Positions 34,501 through 42,860 of a stretch of DNA of 64,000 nucleotides are shown here, piece after piece; position 1 is the first letter of the stretch; each line of letters begins with the position of its first letter. A program made the translations under genes and the position numbers. Origin of the DNA: Bradyrhizobium iriomotense (lineage in GTDB: Bacteria; Pseudomonadota; Alphaproteobacteria; Rhizobiales; Xanthobacteraceae); the NCBI RefSeq assembly GCF_030160715.1, contig NZ_BSOW01000011.1:1-64000 (forward strand). Direction: 5' to 3'. Under the pieces are notes generated by a model. It was not told the DNA's origin. It did not search any database and saw only the letters and a program-made list of their open reading frames with translations.

Positions 34501-34622
34501 TGTTCGTGCTGCCGGCAGTCTATGTCGTGCTCGCGACCGATCACCGCGCCAAGACCGAATCCGATCGGACCAAGCAGATCGAGGCGCTGGATGTGGGACC
34601 CGGCGCGCTGCGGCCGACCTGA
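31527..34622 (+). CDS. efflux RND transporter permease subunit (multidrug type)
   Basis: 1031-residue proton-driven RND pump. Twelve membrane segments are arranged in two halves with large periplasmic loops. The proton-relay aspartate pair is in TM4 (GLVVDDAIVVVENIHRHLEEG), and the second half has ITKHGILMVEFANELQ. It belongs to the HAE1 multidrug group (MexI/VmeI-like by impression). It exports lipophilic drugs or metabolites with the preceding adaptor. It is the last gene of the operon, which ends at a strong intrinsic terminator. Confidence 0.94.
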   Translation: MALTDIFIKRPVLSVVVSLLILLIGLRAAMVLPIRQYPKLSNTVVNVTTVYPGASADLIQGFITTPIEQAVASAEGVDYITSSSVQGTSTIQVYIKLNFDPNQALTEVLAKVNSVKYLIPKESNDPIVTKTTGQTTAVMYIGFSSEELSGSAISDYLTRVVQPVLSTVDGVASADILGGQTFAMRLWLDPVKMAGRNVSPGDVAAAITANNFQSAAGQTKGYLIVSNISTNTGLTDVNQFKKLIVKAKDGGFVRMEDIATVELAAQSTDASVAFNGEHAIFIGVNATPQGNPLTLVKGVRALFPELERNLPPSMKMKVAYDSTKFIQSSIDEVEKTLGEAVIIVIVVIFLFLASFRSVIIPVVTIPLSMIGVCTLMLALGFSFNLLTLLAMVLAIGLVVDDAIVVVENIHRHLEEGKTPVQSALQGAREIVGPVISMTITLAAVYAPIGFLGGLTGSLFREFAFTLAGSVIVSGVIALTLSPMMCSVLLKNTEEGRFAKLVNKVFGAVTRWYGRRLDRSLDYKAVTGLFAVTILGLVGFLYMHTSKELAPEEDQGIVFAVIKAPKYANIDYLDFYGEKLDKKFQSFSETDLRFALNGINGPQNGIAGMLLKPWDERTRSSIKLKPLVQAELSKIEGVQAFAFNLPPLPGGPGGLPVQMVINSTAGFQAVYEQMEKLKDAARKSGMFIVSDSDLAYNQPTVKVRVDRTKAQDLGVNMQNVGGALAVLLGGNYINRFNLEGRSYQVIPQVPREKRLSPESLDGYYVTTNNGQQLPLSTVVSIETSTEPNALTHYNQLNSATFSAVPMPGVTVGAAVDFLEGEAKKLPQGFSHDYLADSRQYVQEGNQLAITFGFALIIIFLVLAAQFESLRDPLVIMISVPMAIVGALIPLFFGAATMNIYTQVGLLTLVGLITKHGILMVEFANELQINERLDRRSAIEMSARIRLRPILMTTAAMVTGLIPLLTATGAGAASRFSIGLVVVAGMSIGTLFTLFVLPAVYVVLATDHRAKTESDRTKQIEALDVGPGALRPT

Positions 34623-34644
34623 GGCTCGTTCCATCGAAGCTGCA

Positions 34645-34678
34645 AAGCGGCAATGGCCATCGCCATTGCCGCTTTTTT
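34645..34678 (+). terminator. rho-independent terminator of the RND efflux operon
   Basis: A perfect 11-bp stem, GCGGCAATGGC (34647-34657), with loop CATC and complementary arm GCCATTGCCGC (34662-34672), is followed directly by six T residues (34673-34678). It lies 24 bases after the pump stop. The stem is preceded by AAA, so it may also act weakly on the opposite strand. Confidence 0.9.
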
Positions 34679-34731
34679 CTTGTCCCGTGGTAGACTTGCG
34701 CGGCGCGCTGTTGCGCCAGAGCAGGGAAGGC

Positions 34732-35715
34732 ATGATGAGGCGGCGCGTATTCCTCGGAGGGCTCGGCTGCGTTTCGCTGTTGTGGCCGGGCTCGGTGGCG
34801 GCTCAGGACGGCAGGACCTACCATCTCGGCACGCTGACGCCGATCACGCCGATTACGGAGACGAGTCCGGGCGGCAAGATCCTGATCAGGACACTTGGCG
34901 AGCGTGGGTTCAGCCTCGGTCGGAATCTGACGCTTGAGGCGCGAGGTGCGGCTGGCGATGTCGCGAAGCTCCCCGCGCTGGTGGCCGAGCTCAGGTCCAG
35001 GAGTGTCGATGCCATTGTGATCATCGGTTATCCGACTGCGATGGCCGCCAAGGCGGCGGGAGTTCCTACGGTCGCGGCCAGCGGCGTCGGCGATCCCGTC
35101 GAGACCCGGCTCATCGAGAGCCTCGCCCATCCCGGCGGCAACATCACCGGCATTTCGGACGTCGCTGCAACACTCAGTGCCAAGCGATTGACGTTGCTGA
35201 AGGAGATGTCGCCGAAACTGAGCAAGGTCGCCATGCTCTGGAACAAGGACGACCTCGGCATGACCATGCGCTATCAGGCATCGGCGAAGGCCGCCCAGGC
35301 GCTTGGGCTGACCGTGCAGGCGCTCGGCGTCCGCGAACCCGACGATTTCGACGAAGCTTTCGCGGTGATGAACGGCGATTTGCCGGACGGCATCCTGATG
35401 GTGGCGGACGCGCTCACCATTCTCAACCGCAAGCGGGTGTTCGAGTTCGCTGCCGTACGGAAGCTGCCGGCGATCTACGAAAATGCTGACCTTGCCCGCG
35501 ACGGCGGGCTGATGTCCTACGGACCGGACGTGTCGGAATCCTTCGAGCGGGCAGCATCGCTGGTCGCCCGCATTTTCAACGGTGCGAACCCCGGCGATCT
35601 GCCGTTCGAGCAGCCAACTCGCTATCCCCTTGTGCTCAATCTCAAAACGGCGAAGGCGGCCGGACTCGAGATTCCACCGACCTTGCTGGCGCTCGCCGAC
35701 GAGGTCATCGAGTAA
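34732..35715 (+). CDS. orphan ABC-type substrate-binding protein (ABC_sub_bind/DUF534 family)
   Basis: 327 residues with a signal peptide (RRVFLGGLGCVSLLWPGSVAAQ) and a periplasmic-binding fold of the ABC_sub_bind family (TYHLGTLTP, GDVAKLPALVAELRSRSVDAIV, SLAHPGGNITGISD). No permease or ATPase gene accompanies it. Instead it lies 54 bases upstream of a sensor kinase, so it may supply ligand to that sensor rather than to a transporter. The adjacent ATG codons at 34732 and 34735 follow AGGGAAGG. The ligand is unknown. Confidence 0.86.
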   Translation: MMRRRVFLGGLGCVSLLWPGSVAAQDGRTYHLGTLTPITPITETSPGGKILIRTLGERGFSLGRNLTLEARGAAGDVAKLPALVAELRSRSVDAIVIIGYPTAMAAKAAGVPTVAASGVGDPVETRLIESLAHPGGNITGISDVAATLSAKRLTLLKEMSPKLSKVAMLWNKDDLGMTMRYQASAKAAQALGLTVQALGVREPDDFDEAFAVMNGDLPDGILMVADALTILNRKRVFEFAAVRKLPAIYENADLARDGGLMSYGPDVSESFERAASLVARIFNGANPGDLPFEQPTRYPLVLNLKTAKAAGLEIPPTLLALADEVIE

Positions 35716-35769
35716 CCTTGTGCACTGCGGCAAGAGACAAGCTCCGGCCTTCTTGCTAGGCTTGGCGGG

Positions 35770-38367
35770 ATGAGCATTTCCCTCCATCCCGACACGCCGC
35801 AGGGCCGGTCGCTGCCTGGCAGCGCAGCGGCGGGCGATGCCGCTTCCGGGGAGGGCCCGCGGCCCGGGATCCGGAGCCGGCTGTTCACCAAATATGTCGG
35901 GCTGTTCGTGGCCGTGGTGGGCGTTGCGCTGCTCGCCAACGGCCTCTTCGAGGTGTTCTTCTATTACCGTGAGCACAAGACCGCGCTGATCCGGGTCCAG
36001 CGCGAGCAGGCCGAGGCGGCCGCCGCCAAGATCGGCCAGTTCGTCAAGGAGATCGAGAGCCAGCTTGGCTGGACCACGCAACTGCCGTGGTCGGCCGGCT
36101 CGATCGAGCAGCGCCGCTTCGATGCGCTGCGGCTTCTGCGCCAGGTTCCGGCCATCACCGAACTCGCCCAGGTCGATTCGACCGGCAAGGAGCGCTTGCG
36201 CGTCTCGCGCCTGGCGATGGACGTCGTCGATAGCGGGATCGATGTCTCCACGGATGCGAAATTCACCGAGGCCGTCGCCCACAAGGTTTATTATGGGCCG
36301 GTCTATTTCCGGCGGGAGTCCGAGCCCTACATGACGCTGGCGCTGGCCGGTACGCGCAAGGACGCCGGCGTCAGCATCGCGGAAGTTAATCTCAAGCTGA
36401 TCTGGGACGTGGTCTCGCAGATCAAGGTCGGCGAGCACGGCCACGCCTATGTGGTGGGTTCGCAGGGCCGGCTGATCGCGCATCCCGACATCAGCCTCGT
36501 GCTGCGCAATACCGACATGTCCAGGCTCGAGCAGGTGCGCGCCGCGCAGGCCGGCGGCGGGACCATGCCCGACTCGTTGCAGGAGGCGACGAATATCCAG
36601 GGACAGAAGGTGCTGACCGCGTCCGCGCCGATCGCGCCGCTGGGCTGGACCATGTTCGTGGAGCTTCCGGTCGAGGAGGCCTATGCCTCGCTCTATGCTT
36701 CCCTGCAACGTCTCGCCATCGTGCTGCTCGCAGCATCCATCTTCGCGGTGCTCGCAGGGATTTTCCTGGCGCGGCGCATGGTCGGTCCGATCCAGGCCCT
36801 GCGCACCGGCGCCGAGCGTATCGGCGGCGGCGACTTCTCGCAGCGCATCTCGATCAAGACTGGCGACGAGTTGGAGGGGCTCGCCAACCAGTTCAACGAC
36901 ATGGGCGCGCGGCTCCAGGAGTCTTACGCGGATTTGGAAAAGAAGGTCGAGCAGCGCACGGCAGAACTGAGCGAATCTCTTCAGCAGCAGACGGCAACGT
37001 CGGAGGTTCTGGAGACGATCAGTTCGTCCGCCGGCGAACTGCAGCCGGTCTTCAACAAGATGTTGGAGAATGCAACGCGGGTCTGCGGTGCAAGCTTTGG
37101 CGTCATGGACCTCTGGGACGGAGAGCGATACAATCTGGTATCGGATTACAATCTGCCCCCGGAATTTGCGGCCAGGCGGCAGCCCACGATTGCTCCGCAT
37201 CCCGAGAGCGGCCTTGCCGAGGTCGCGAGGACGCATCAGGTTGCCCAGGTCCTCGACGTTCGCGAAGGCGCTGCCTATCGTGCCGGATCCGAGATGGCTG
37301 TCTTGCTTGCCGATGTCGGGGGTGCGCGCACGACGCTCATGGTACCGCTGTTGCGGGAGAACGATCTGGTCGGCGTGATAACGATCTTTCGTCGGGAGGT
37401 TCGCGCGTTCACCGACAAGCAGATCGCGTTGGTGGAGAATTTTGCCAATCAGGCGGTCATTGCGATCGAGAACGCGCGATTGCTCAAGCAGCTTCGTGAG
37501 CGCACCAAGGAGCTCTCGCAGTCCCTCGACGAGTTGCGCACCGCGCAGGACCGCCTGATCCAGACCGAGAAGCTTGCTTCGCTGGGCCAGCTCACCGCCG
37601 GCATCGCCCACGAGATCAAGAACCCGCTCAACTTCGTCAACAATTTCTCCTCGGTGTCGACGGAGTTGATCGACGAGCTCAACGAGGTGCTGCAAGGAGC
37701 CGGCCTCGACGACAAGACCAAGGAGGAGGTCGCCGAGCTCACCCACATGCTCAAGGGTAATCTCGAGAAAGTGGTACAGCACGGCAAGCGCGCCGATTCC
37801 ATCGTCAAGAACATGCTGCTGCATTCGCGCGAGGGCTCGGGCGAGCGGCGGCCGGCGGACATCAACGCGCTCGTCGAGGAGAGCCTCAATCTTGCCTATC
37901 ACGGCGCGCGTGCCGAAAAGCCGGGCTTCAACATCACGCTCAAGCGCGACCTCGATCCGGCCGCCGGCATGCTCGACATCTATCCGCAGGAGATCACCCG
38001 CGTCTTCCTCAACCTGATCTCGAACGGCTTCTATGCCGCGACCAAGCGCAAGGAGAGCGAGGGCGGCGCGTTCGAGCCGACGCTGAGCGCGTCAACCAGG
38101 AATCTCGGCGACAACGTCGAGATCAGGATCCGCGACAACGGCACCGGCATCCCGCCCGAGGTGAAGGAGAAAATGTTCAATCCCTTCTTCACCACCAAGC
38201 CGGCCGGTGAGGGAACCGGGCTTGGCCTGTCCATGAGTCACGACATCGTGGTGAAACAGCATGGCGGCACGGTCGACGTAAATACTGAGCCGGGTGCATT
38301 CACTGAATTCATCATTACGCTGCCGCGCATGCTGGCGGCGCAAGGCAATACCGGAGGCAGGACTTGA
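35770..38367 (+). CDS. sensor histidine kinase (Cache-HAMP-GAF-HisKA-HATPase)
   Basis: 865 residues. In order: TM1 (about 45-62), a periplasmic Cache-type sensor (about 70-305, with PYMTLALAG and GHAYVVGSQGRLIAHPD), TM2 (about 318-338), HAMP (339-392), a coiled coil, GAF (about 425-575), and HisKA with phospho-acceptor H614 in GIAHEIKNPLN. The HATPase domain has N-box RVFLNLISNG, DNGTGIP and GEGTGLGLSMS. It passes phosphate to the two response regulators whose genes overlap downstream. The Cache domain suggests sensing of small organic ligands, perhaps through the upstream binding protein. Confidence 0.93.
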   Translation: MSISLHPDTPQGRSLPGSAAAGDAASGEGPRPGIRSRLFTKYVGLFVAVVGVALLANGLFEVFFYYREHKTALIRVQREQAEAAAAKIGQFVKEIESQLGWTTQLPWSAGSIEQRRFDALRLLRQVPAITELAQVDSTGKERLRVSRLAMDVVDSGIDVSTDAKFTEAVAHKVYYGPVYFRRESEPYMTLALAGTRKDAGVSIAEVNLKLIWDVVSQIKVGEHGHAYVVGSQGRLIAHPDISLVLRNTDMSRLEQVRAAQAGGGTMPDSLQEATNIQGQKVLTASAPIAPLGWTMFVELPVEEAYASLYASLQRLAIVLLAASIFAVLAGIFLARRMVGPIQALRTGAERIGGGDFSQRISIKTGDELEGLANQFNDMGARLQESYADLEKKVEQRTAELSESLQQQTATSEVLETISSSAGELQPVFNKMLENATRVCGASFGVMDLWDGERYNLVSDYNLPPEFAARRQPTIAPHPESGLAEVARTHQVAQVLDVREGAAYRAGSEMAVLLADVGGARTTLMVPLLRENDLVGVITIFRREVRAFTDKQIALVENFANQAVIAIENARLLKQLRERTKELSQSLDELRTAQDRLIQTEKLASLGQLTAGIAHEIKNPLNFVNNFSSVSTELIDELNEVLQGAGLDDKTKEEVAELTHMLKGNLEKVVQHGKRADSIVKNMLLHSREGSGERRPADINALVEESLNLAYHGARAEKPGFNITLKRDLDPAAGMLDIYPQEITRVFLNLISNGFYAATKRKESEGGAFEPTLSASTRNLGDNVEIRIRDNGTGIPPEVKEKMFNPFFTTKPAGEGTGLGLSMSHDIVVKQHGGTVDVNTEPGAFTEFIITLPRMLAAQGNTGGRT

Positions 38368-38753
38368 ACGTCTATATCCTTGTCGTCGACGACGAGCCCG
38401 ACGTTGAGGCGCTGTTTCGTCAGCAGTTCCGGCGCGACCTGCGCGCGGGCCGTTTCCAGATGGAGTTTGCACCGTCCGCGCCGGTGGCGATCGAGCGCGC
38501 CGTCGCGGTGCGCGATCCCTCGCTGATCCTGATTCTGTCGGACATCAACATGCCCGGCATGAGCGGGCTCGACATGCTGCCGAAGGTGCGCGCGGAACGT
38601 CCGGATGTGCCGGTGATCATGATCACGGCCTACGGCGATGCGGAAACACGGCGCAAGGCGATCGAGCGCGGCGCGGTCGGACTTCTGACCAAGCCGATCG
38701 ATTTTGCGGTGCTGCGGCAGGAGATCGACACCAGGCTCGAGCAAGCGGCATGA
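38364..38753 (+). CDS. single-domain response regulator
   Basis: 129-residue receiver domain without an output domain. Acidic pair D9-D10 (VVDDEPD), phospho-acceptor D60 (LSDINMPG), the conserved Thr in MITAYGD and Lys in LTKPIDF are present. TTG start overlapping the kinase stop by four bases. It is likely to act as a phosphate shuttle or competing acceptor for the kinase, or to control it by protein contact. The next response regulator overlaps its stop by four bases. Confidence 0.92.
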   Translation: MNVYILVVDDEPDVEALFRQQFRRDLRAGRFQMEFAPSAPVAIERAVAVRDPSLILILSDINMPGMSGLDMLPKVRAERPDVPVIMITAYGDAETRRKAIERGAVGLLTKPIDFAVLRQEIDTRLEQAA

Positions 38754-40003
38754 CATCCACGATTCTCGTTGTCGATGATGAGCCCGACCTGGAGGCGCTG
38801 GTCCTCCAGAAGTTTCGCAGGCAGATTCGCGAAGGGCTCGTCAGCTTCATGTTCGCCCATGATGGCGTCGAGGCGTTGCAGTCGATCGAGCTGAATCCGC
38901 ATGTCGATCTGGTGGTGTCCGACATCAACATGCCGCGGATGGACGGGCTGTCGCTGCTCCAGAAGCTCCAGGAGGCCGAGGATAAGAAGTCGACCATCAT
39001 CGTCTCGGCCTATGGCGACATGAGCAATATCCGCACCGCGATGAACCGCGGCGCCTTCGACTTCCTGACCAAGCCGATCGATTTCGCGGATCTGGAGACC
39101 ACGATCCAGAAGACCATCCGCCACGTCGAGACGCTGCGCGAGGCGCGGCGCCGGCAGCTGGAAGCCGAGCGCGCCCATGCTTCGCTGTCGCGCTATTTCT
39201 CGCCCGAGATCGCCAAGCGTCTGGCGGCGGCGAGCGGCGAGAGCGACGGTATGGAGGTGCAGTGGCGCGACGTCGCGACCATTTTCACCGACATCACCGG
39301 CTTCACCACGCTGGTCGAGAGTGCGGCGCCGGAAACGCTGGGCGAGCTTCTCAACGCGTACGTCGGCGGGATGACCGACATCGTGTTCCAGCACGAAGGC
39401 ACCGTTGCGAAGATCATCGGCGACGCCATCCAGGTGCTGTTCAACGCCCCCGGGGATCAACCCGATTTTGCGACGCGTGCGGTCGCCTGCGCCCACGATC
39501 TCGACATATGGGCCGAAGGCTTTCGCCAGCGCTGGAAGGACAAGGGCGTCAATTTCGGCACGACACGCATCGGCGTCCATGCCGGGCCCGCGCTGGTCGG
39601 CAATTTCGGCGGCAGCCGCTTCTTCGACTACACCGCCTATGGCGACACCATCAACACCGCGGCGCGGCTGGAAGCCGCCAACAAGCATCTGGGTACGCGC
39701 ATCTGTGTCAGCGCCAGCGTTGCCAAGGGCGCTGCGAATTTCCAGGGGCGGCCGGTGGGCGACCTCATGCTGCGCGGCCGCAGCGAGCCGCTGCGCGCGT
39801 TCGAGCCGCTCCCGCCGGCACGATTCGAAACACCTTTGACGACGCAATACTCCGAAGCCTTCGCCAAGCTGGAAGCCGGTGACATCGCGGCCATGCCGGC
39901 CTTCGCCGCGCTGGTCGGCATGCACGCCGACGATGCGCTGGCCGGCTTCCACCTCAAGCGCCTGCTCAACGGCGCCAAGGGTGTTCGCATGCAACTGGAA
40001 TAG
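38750..40003 (+). CDS. response regulator/class III adenylate cyclase fusion
   Basis: 417 residues: receiver domain (1-125; D9-D10, phospho-acceptor D58, K108), a coiled-coil signalling helix (about 126-155), then a class III cyclase (about 172-345). Metal-binding aspartates D181 (IFTDITGFT) and D225 (KIIGDAIQV) and the substrate-binding K221 and N302/R306 (INTAARLEAAN) are all present, so it should be active on ATP. A C-terminal helical tail follows. Phosphorylation by the upstream kinase would set cAMP output. Confidence 0.93.
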   Translation: MTSTILVVDDEPDLEALVLQKFRRQIREGLVSFMFAHDGVEALQSIELNPHVDLVVSDINMPRMDGLSLLQKLQEAEDKKSTIIVSAYGDMSNIRTAMNRGAFDFLTKPIDFADLETTIQKTIRHVETLREARRRQLEAERAHASLSRYFSPEIAKRLAAASGESDGMEVQWRDVATIFTDITGFTTLVESAAPETLGELLNAYVGGMTDIVFQHEGTVAKIIGDAIQVLFNAPGDQPDFATRAVACAHDLDIWAEGFRQRWKDKGVNFGTTRIGVHAGPALVGNFGGSRFFDYTAYGDTINTAARLEAANKHLGTRICVSASVAKGAANFQGRPVGDLMLRGRSEPLRAFEPLPPARFETPLTTQYSEAFAKLEAGDIAAMPAFAALVGMHADDALAGFHLKRLLNGAKGVRMQLE

Positions 40004-40013
40004 GGATTCGAAA

Positions 40014-40757
40014 ATGACCCGCGAATTCGCCGCCGGCAACTATCGCTTCATTCCCTCCGTGTTCCAGTATTCGGCCGGTGCCACCGCCGATCCCGGCTAT
40101 GAGATCGAGCGCGTTCGCTTCGATCGCCTGGTGCCGCTGGCAGAAGGGTTTGCGCTCGCCGCAAAATTCATCCGGGAGGCCGGGCGTCCGCTGACGGCGT
40201 TCTGCGCCTGCGAGCTGCGCTCGCCGGCCGCTTTCACGGAAGAAGGCTTCCGCAACTTCAACCTGCACTACGTCAAGACGCTGTCCGAGTGGAGCATCTT
40301 CGACGGCACCACCAACCCGGTGGCGCGCAGCAATGTCTGTCCCGAGATCGATCCGCCCGCCGAGCCTTCTTTCCATGCGTTCTCCTTCACGCGCCCGACG
40401 CGGTCGAGCACACCGAGTTTCGTGATCGCTGGCGGTGCCGAGGCGCGGGAGGGAAGCGGCAGCTATGTCGAGCGCACCGTGCGCTACCGTGACCTCAGCC
40501 CGGAAGGCATCACGGAGAAGGTTCGCTTCACCACCTCGCAGATGGAGAGCCGCCTTTCGGCGTTCGGCTTCGGCTGGAAGGAGACGACGGCCGTGCAGGC
40601 CTATTCGATCCGCGATTTCCACCACGCGCTGGCCGACGAGCTGGTGCGTCGCGGCGCGCTGCGCTCCGGCCTGACCTGGCACTTCGCCCGGCCGCCGGTG
40701 GTCGATCTCGAATTCGAGATGGATTGCCGGCGGGTGATGCGTGAAGTCGTGATCTGA
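40014..40757 (+). CDS. conserved protein of uncertain function (possible 2-aminomuconate-type deaminase)
   Basis: 247 residues, soluble, no signal peptide. A two-part layout is visible, with PLTAFCACELRSP, SNVCPEIDPP and LTWHFARPPVVDLEFEMDCR. It recalls proteins annotated as 2-amino-5-chloromuconate deaminase (CnbZ) in related genomes. This is from memory and unconfirmed; no RidA catalytic arginine pattern is obvious. It follows the cyclase by ten bases, so it may be co-transcribed with the signalling genes. It is followed by a palindromic repeat and convergent transport genes. Confidence 0.55.
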   Translation: MTREFAAGNYRFIPSVFQYSAGATADPGYEIERVRFDRLVPLAEGFALAAKFIREAGRPLTAFCACELRSPAAFTEEGFRNFNLHYVKTLSEWSIFDGTTNPVARSNVCPEIDPPAEPSFHAFSFTRPTRSSTPSFVIAGGAEAREGSGSYVERTVRYRDLSPEGITEKVRFTTSQMESRLSAFGFGWKETTAVQAYSIRDFHHALADELVRRGALRSGLTWHFARPPVVDLEFEMDCRRVMREVVI

Positions 40758-40760
40758 AAT

Positions 40761-40868
40761 CCTCATCCTGAGGAGCGGCCGTGAGGCCGCGTCTCGAAGG
40801 ATGGCCACGGGCGAAAGTCGGGCTTCATGGTTCGAGACGCGCGCAAGAGCGCGCTCCTCACCATGAGG
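40761..40868. repeat. dispersed palindromic repeat, family R5
   Basis: Arms at 40761-40802 (CCTCATCCTGAGGAGCG ... GTCTCGAAGG) and 40824-40868 (CATGGTTCGAGACGC ... CTCACCATGAGG) are imperfectly complementary. Elements with this CCTCA...GAGGAGCGC layout are, to my knowledge, frequent in Bradyrhizobiaceae. It fills the convergent space between the uncertain protein and the DppC-type permease gene, where it could end transcripts of both strands. Confidence 0.8.
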
Positions 40869-40873
40869 GACAT

Positions 40874-41761
40874 CTAGCGCTGGCGCGGATCGAGCGCGTC
40901 GCGCAGGCCGTCGCCGAGCAGGTTCAGCGACAACACCACCAGGAAAATCGCAAGGCCCGGCCAGATCGCCATCCACGGCGCCTGCGTCAGGAAGCGCTGT
41001 GCGGCGTTGAGCATGCTGCCCCAGGACGGCGCCGGCGGCTGCTGGCCGAGGCCGAGGAACGACAATGCGGCCTCTGCGATGATGGCCGCGGCGATCGATA
41101 GCGTCGCCTGGACCAGGAGCGCCGGCAGGATGTTCGGCAGGATGTGCGCGAATGCGATCCGCCAGGACGGGTTGCCGAGCGCGCGCGCCGCCTCGACATA
41201 GTCCTCGGCCTTGACGCTCAGCACCTGCCCGCGGGTCAGGCGAATGAACACCGGCGTTGCCGAGATGCCGATCGCGATCATGGCGTTGCCGAGGCTGGGG
41301 CCCAGGAACGCCGCGAGCGCGATCGCCAGGATCAGGAACGGGCAGGCGAGCATCGCATCCGTGATGCGGCTGATCAGCGCGTCGGTGAAGCCGCCGCGAT
41401 AGCCGGCGAGCAGGCCGAGCGGCACGCCGATGCCGAGCGCAATCGCGACCGAGATGGCGCCGGCGAGCAGCGAGGCGCGCGCGCCGTAGACGACGCGGCT
41501 CAATATGTCGCGGCCGAGCTCATCGGTGCCGAACCAGTGCACCGCGGTAGGCGGCTTGCGCACCAGGCTCCAGCTCGTGGCGATGGGATCATAGGGAACG
41601 ATCAGCGGCGCCAGCAGGGCCAGCAGGATGAACGCCGTCATCACGACAAGCCCCGCGACCGCGGCCTTGCGCTTGAACAGGCGCCGTCGGGCGCGGCGTG
41701 CGGGACTGTCGAGCTCGCTCGTATCGGTGACGGGATTGGCCGAGAGCACGGCGTCGGTCAT
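40874..41761 (-). CDS. ABC peptide transporter permease (DppC-like), system 2
   Basis: 295-residue inner-membrane permease of the Dpp/Opp C group: cytoplasmic N-terminus, OppC_N domain, then the BPD coupling loop EAARALGNPSWRIAFAHILPN. It is the last gene of system 2, three bases after the partner DppB gene. The N-terminal RRLFKRKAAVAGLVVMTAF matches typical OppC_N proteins. It works with the DppB partner and the D/F ATPases at 44432-46527 to import peptides or glutathione-like compounds. Confidence 0.93.
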   Translation of the reverse strand: MTDAVLSANPVTDTSELDSPARRARRRLFKRKAAVAGLVVMTAFILLALLAPLIVPYDPIATSWSLVRKPPTAVHWFGTDELGRDILSRVVYGARASLLAGAISVAIALGIGVPLGLLAGYRGGFTDALISRITDAMLACPFLILAIALAAFLGPSLGNAMIAIGISATPVFIRLTRGQVLSVKAEDYVEAARALGNPSWRIAFAHILPNILPALLVQATLSIAAAIIAEAALSFLGLGQQPPAPSWGSMLNAAQRFLTQAPWMAIWPGLAIFLVVLSLNLLGDGLRDALDPRQR

Positions 41762-41764
41762 GGC

Positions 41765-42706
41765 CTAGCCCCTCAGCCGCGGGTTGACGAGGATGTAGGC
41801 GATATCGGCGATCAAATTGAGCGTGATGTAGATCGTCGCGGTGACCAGCACCACGCCCTGGACGACCGCGTAGTCGCGGTTGAATACGGCATCCACGATC
41901 AGCTTGCCGAAGCCGGGAATGGAAAAGATCTGCTCGGTCAGCACCGCGCCCGAGAGCAGCGTGCCGAGCTCGAGCGCGCCGAGCGTGATCACCGGCGTCA
42001 GCGCATTGCGCATGGCGTGCTTGAGGATGACCGAACGTTCCAGGAGGCCCTTGGCGCGCGCGGTGCGGACATAGTCGCTCTCCAGCACCTGAAGCATGGC
42101 GCTCCGCGTATGCCGCATCAGGATCGCGGCGATGGCGTTGCCGAGCACGAAGGCCGGCATGATCGTGGCAGCAAGGCTCGCGCGCCAGTTCTCGGTCAGC
42201 GGCACATAGCCGGAGGCCGGCAGCCAGCCGAGCTCGATCGAGAACAGGAAGATCAGCATGATGCCGAGCCAGAAATTCGGTGTCGAGATGCCCCACAGCG
42301 CAAACAAATTGGCGCCGTAATCCCAGGCGGTGCCCTTCTTGACCGCCGAGACGATGCCGGCGGGAATGCCGATCAGGAACGCGATCAGGATCGCCATCGA
42401 TGCGAGCTGGAGCGTCACGGGGAGCTTCTGCGCGATCAGCTCGCGCACCGGCATCTTGTTGCGCAGGGACTCGCCGAAATCGCCGGTCAGAACGCCCTTG
42501 ACCCAATAGGCGTATTGGACGGGAATCGGCTGATCGAGCCGGTATTGCCGGCGGATCTGTTCGATGACCGCGGGATCACGCTCTTCGCCGGCCATCACCA
42601 GCGCCGGATCGCCCGGCAGCAGTTGCTGGAGCGAGAAGATCAGCACCGACACGAAGAACAGCGTCGGCACGATCTGCGCGAGACGGCGGGCGAGGAAGTT
42701 CAGCAT
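41765..42706 (-). CDS. ABC peptide transporter permease (DppB-like), system 2
   Basis: 313-residue permease of the DppB/GsiC group (LNFLARRLAQIVPTLFFVSVLIFS at the N-terminus, then LESDYVRTARAKGLLERSVILKHAMRNA as the coupling loop). The start at 42706 is chosen because the 21 upstream residues of a longer frame run into a palindromic repeat. It follows its binding protein gene across that repeat (154-bp gap). Confidence 0.92.
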   Translation of the reverse strand: MLNFLARRLAQIVPTLFFVSVLIFSLQQLLPGDPALVMAGEERDPAVIEQIRRQYRLDQPIPVQYAYWVKGVLTGDFGESLRNKMPVRELIAQKLPVTLQLASMAILIAFLIGIPAGIVSAVKKGTAWDYGANLFALWGISTPNFWLGIMLIFLFSIELGWLPASGYVPLTENWRASLAATIMPAFVLGNAIAAILMRHTRSAMLQVLESDYVRTARAKGLLERSVILKHAMRNALTPVITLGALELGTLLSGAVLTEQIFSIPGFGKLIVDAVFNRDYAVVQGVVLVTATIYITLNLIADIAYILVNPRLRG

Positions 42707-42715
42707 GCACACTCC

Positions 42716-42842
42716 CGTGTCCCGGGCGCGGCGCAACATGCAATGCTGCGCTGCTGAACCGGGACCCATGCATCGTCACGAGCGGCCCTGGGTCCCGGCT
42801 CAGCGGTGCAGCGCTCGCGCGCTGCGCCGCGTCCGGGACACG
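42716..42842. repeat. dispersed palindromic repeat, family R6, between binding protein and permease genes
   Basis: Left arm at 42716-42735 (CGTGTCCCGGGCGCGGCGCA) pairs with right arm 42823-42842 over 20 bases with one mismatch (G-U in RNA). Further internal complementarity exists around CCGGGACCCATG and GGGTCCCGG. It lies directly after the SBP2 stop and before dppB2. No U-run is present. Confidence 0.8.
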
Positions 42843-42860
42843 AGCAAGGAACCAGTCGCA

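Noticed and set aside
34495..37902. 1135-residue minus-strand open frame across the binding protein and sensor kinase genes
   Set aside because: Composition is typical of antisense shadow frames in GC-rich DNA; the opposite strand encodes a kinase with every expected motif.
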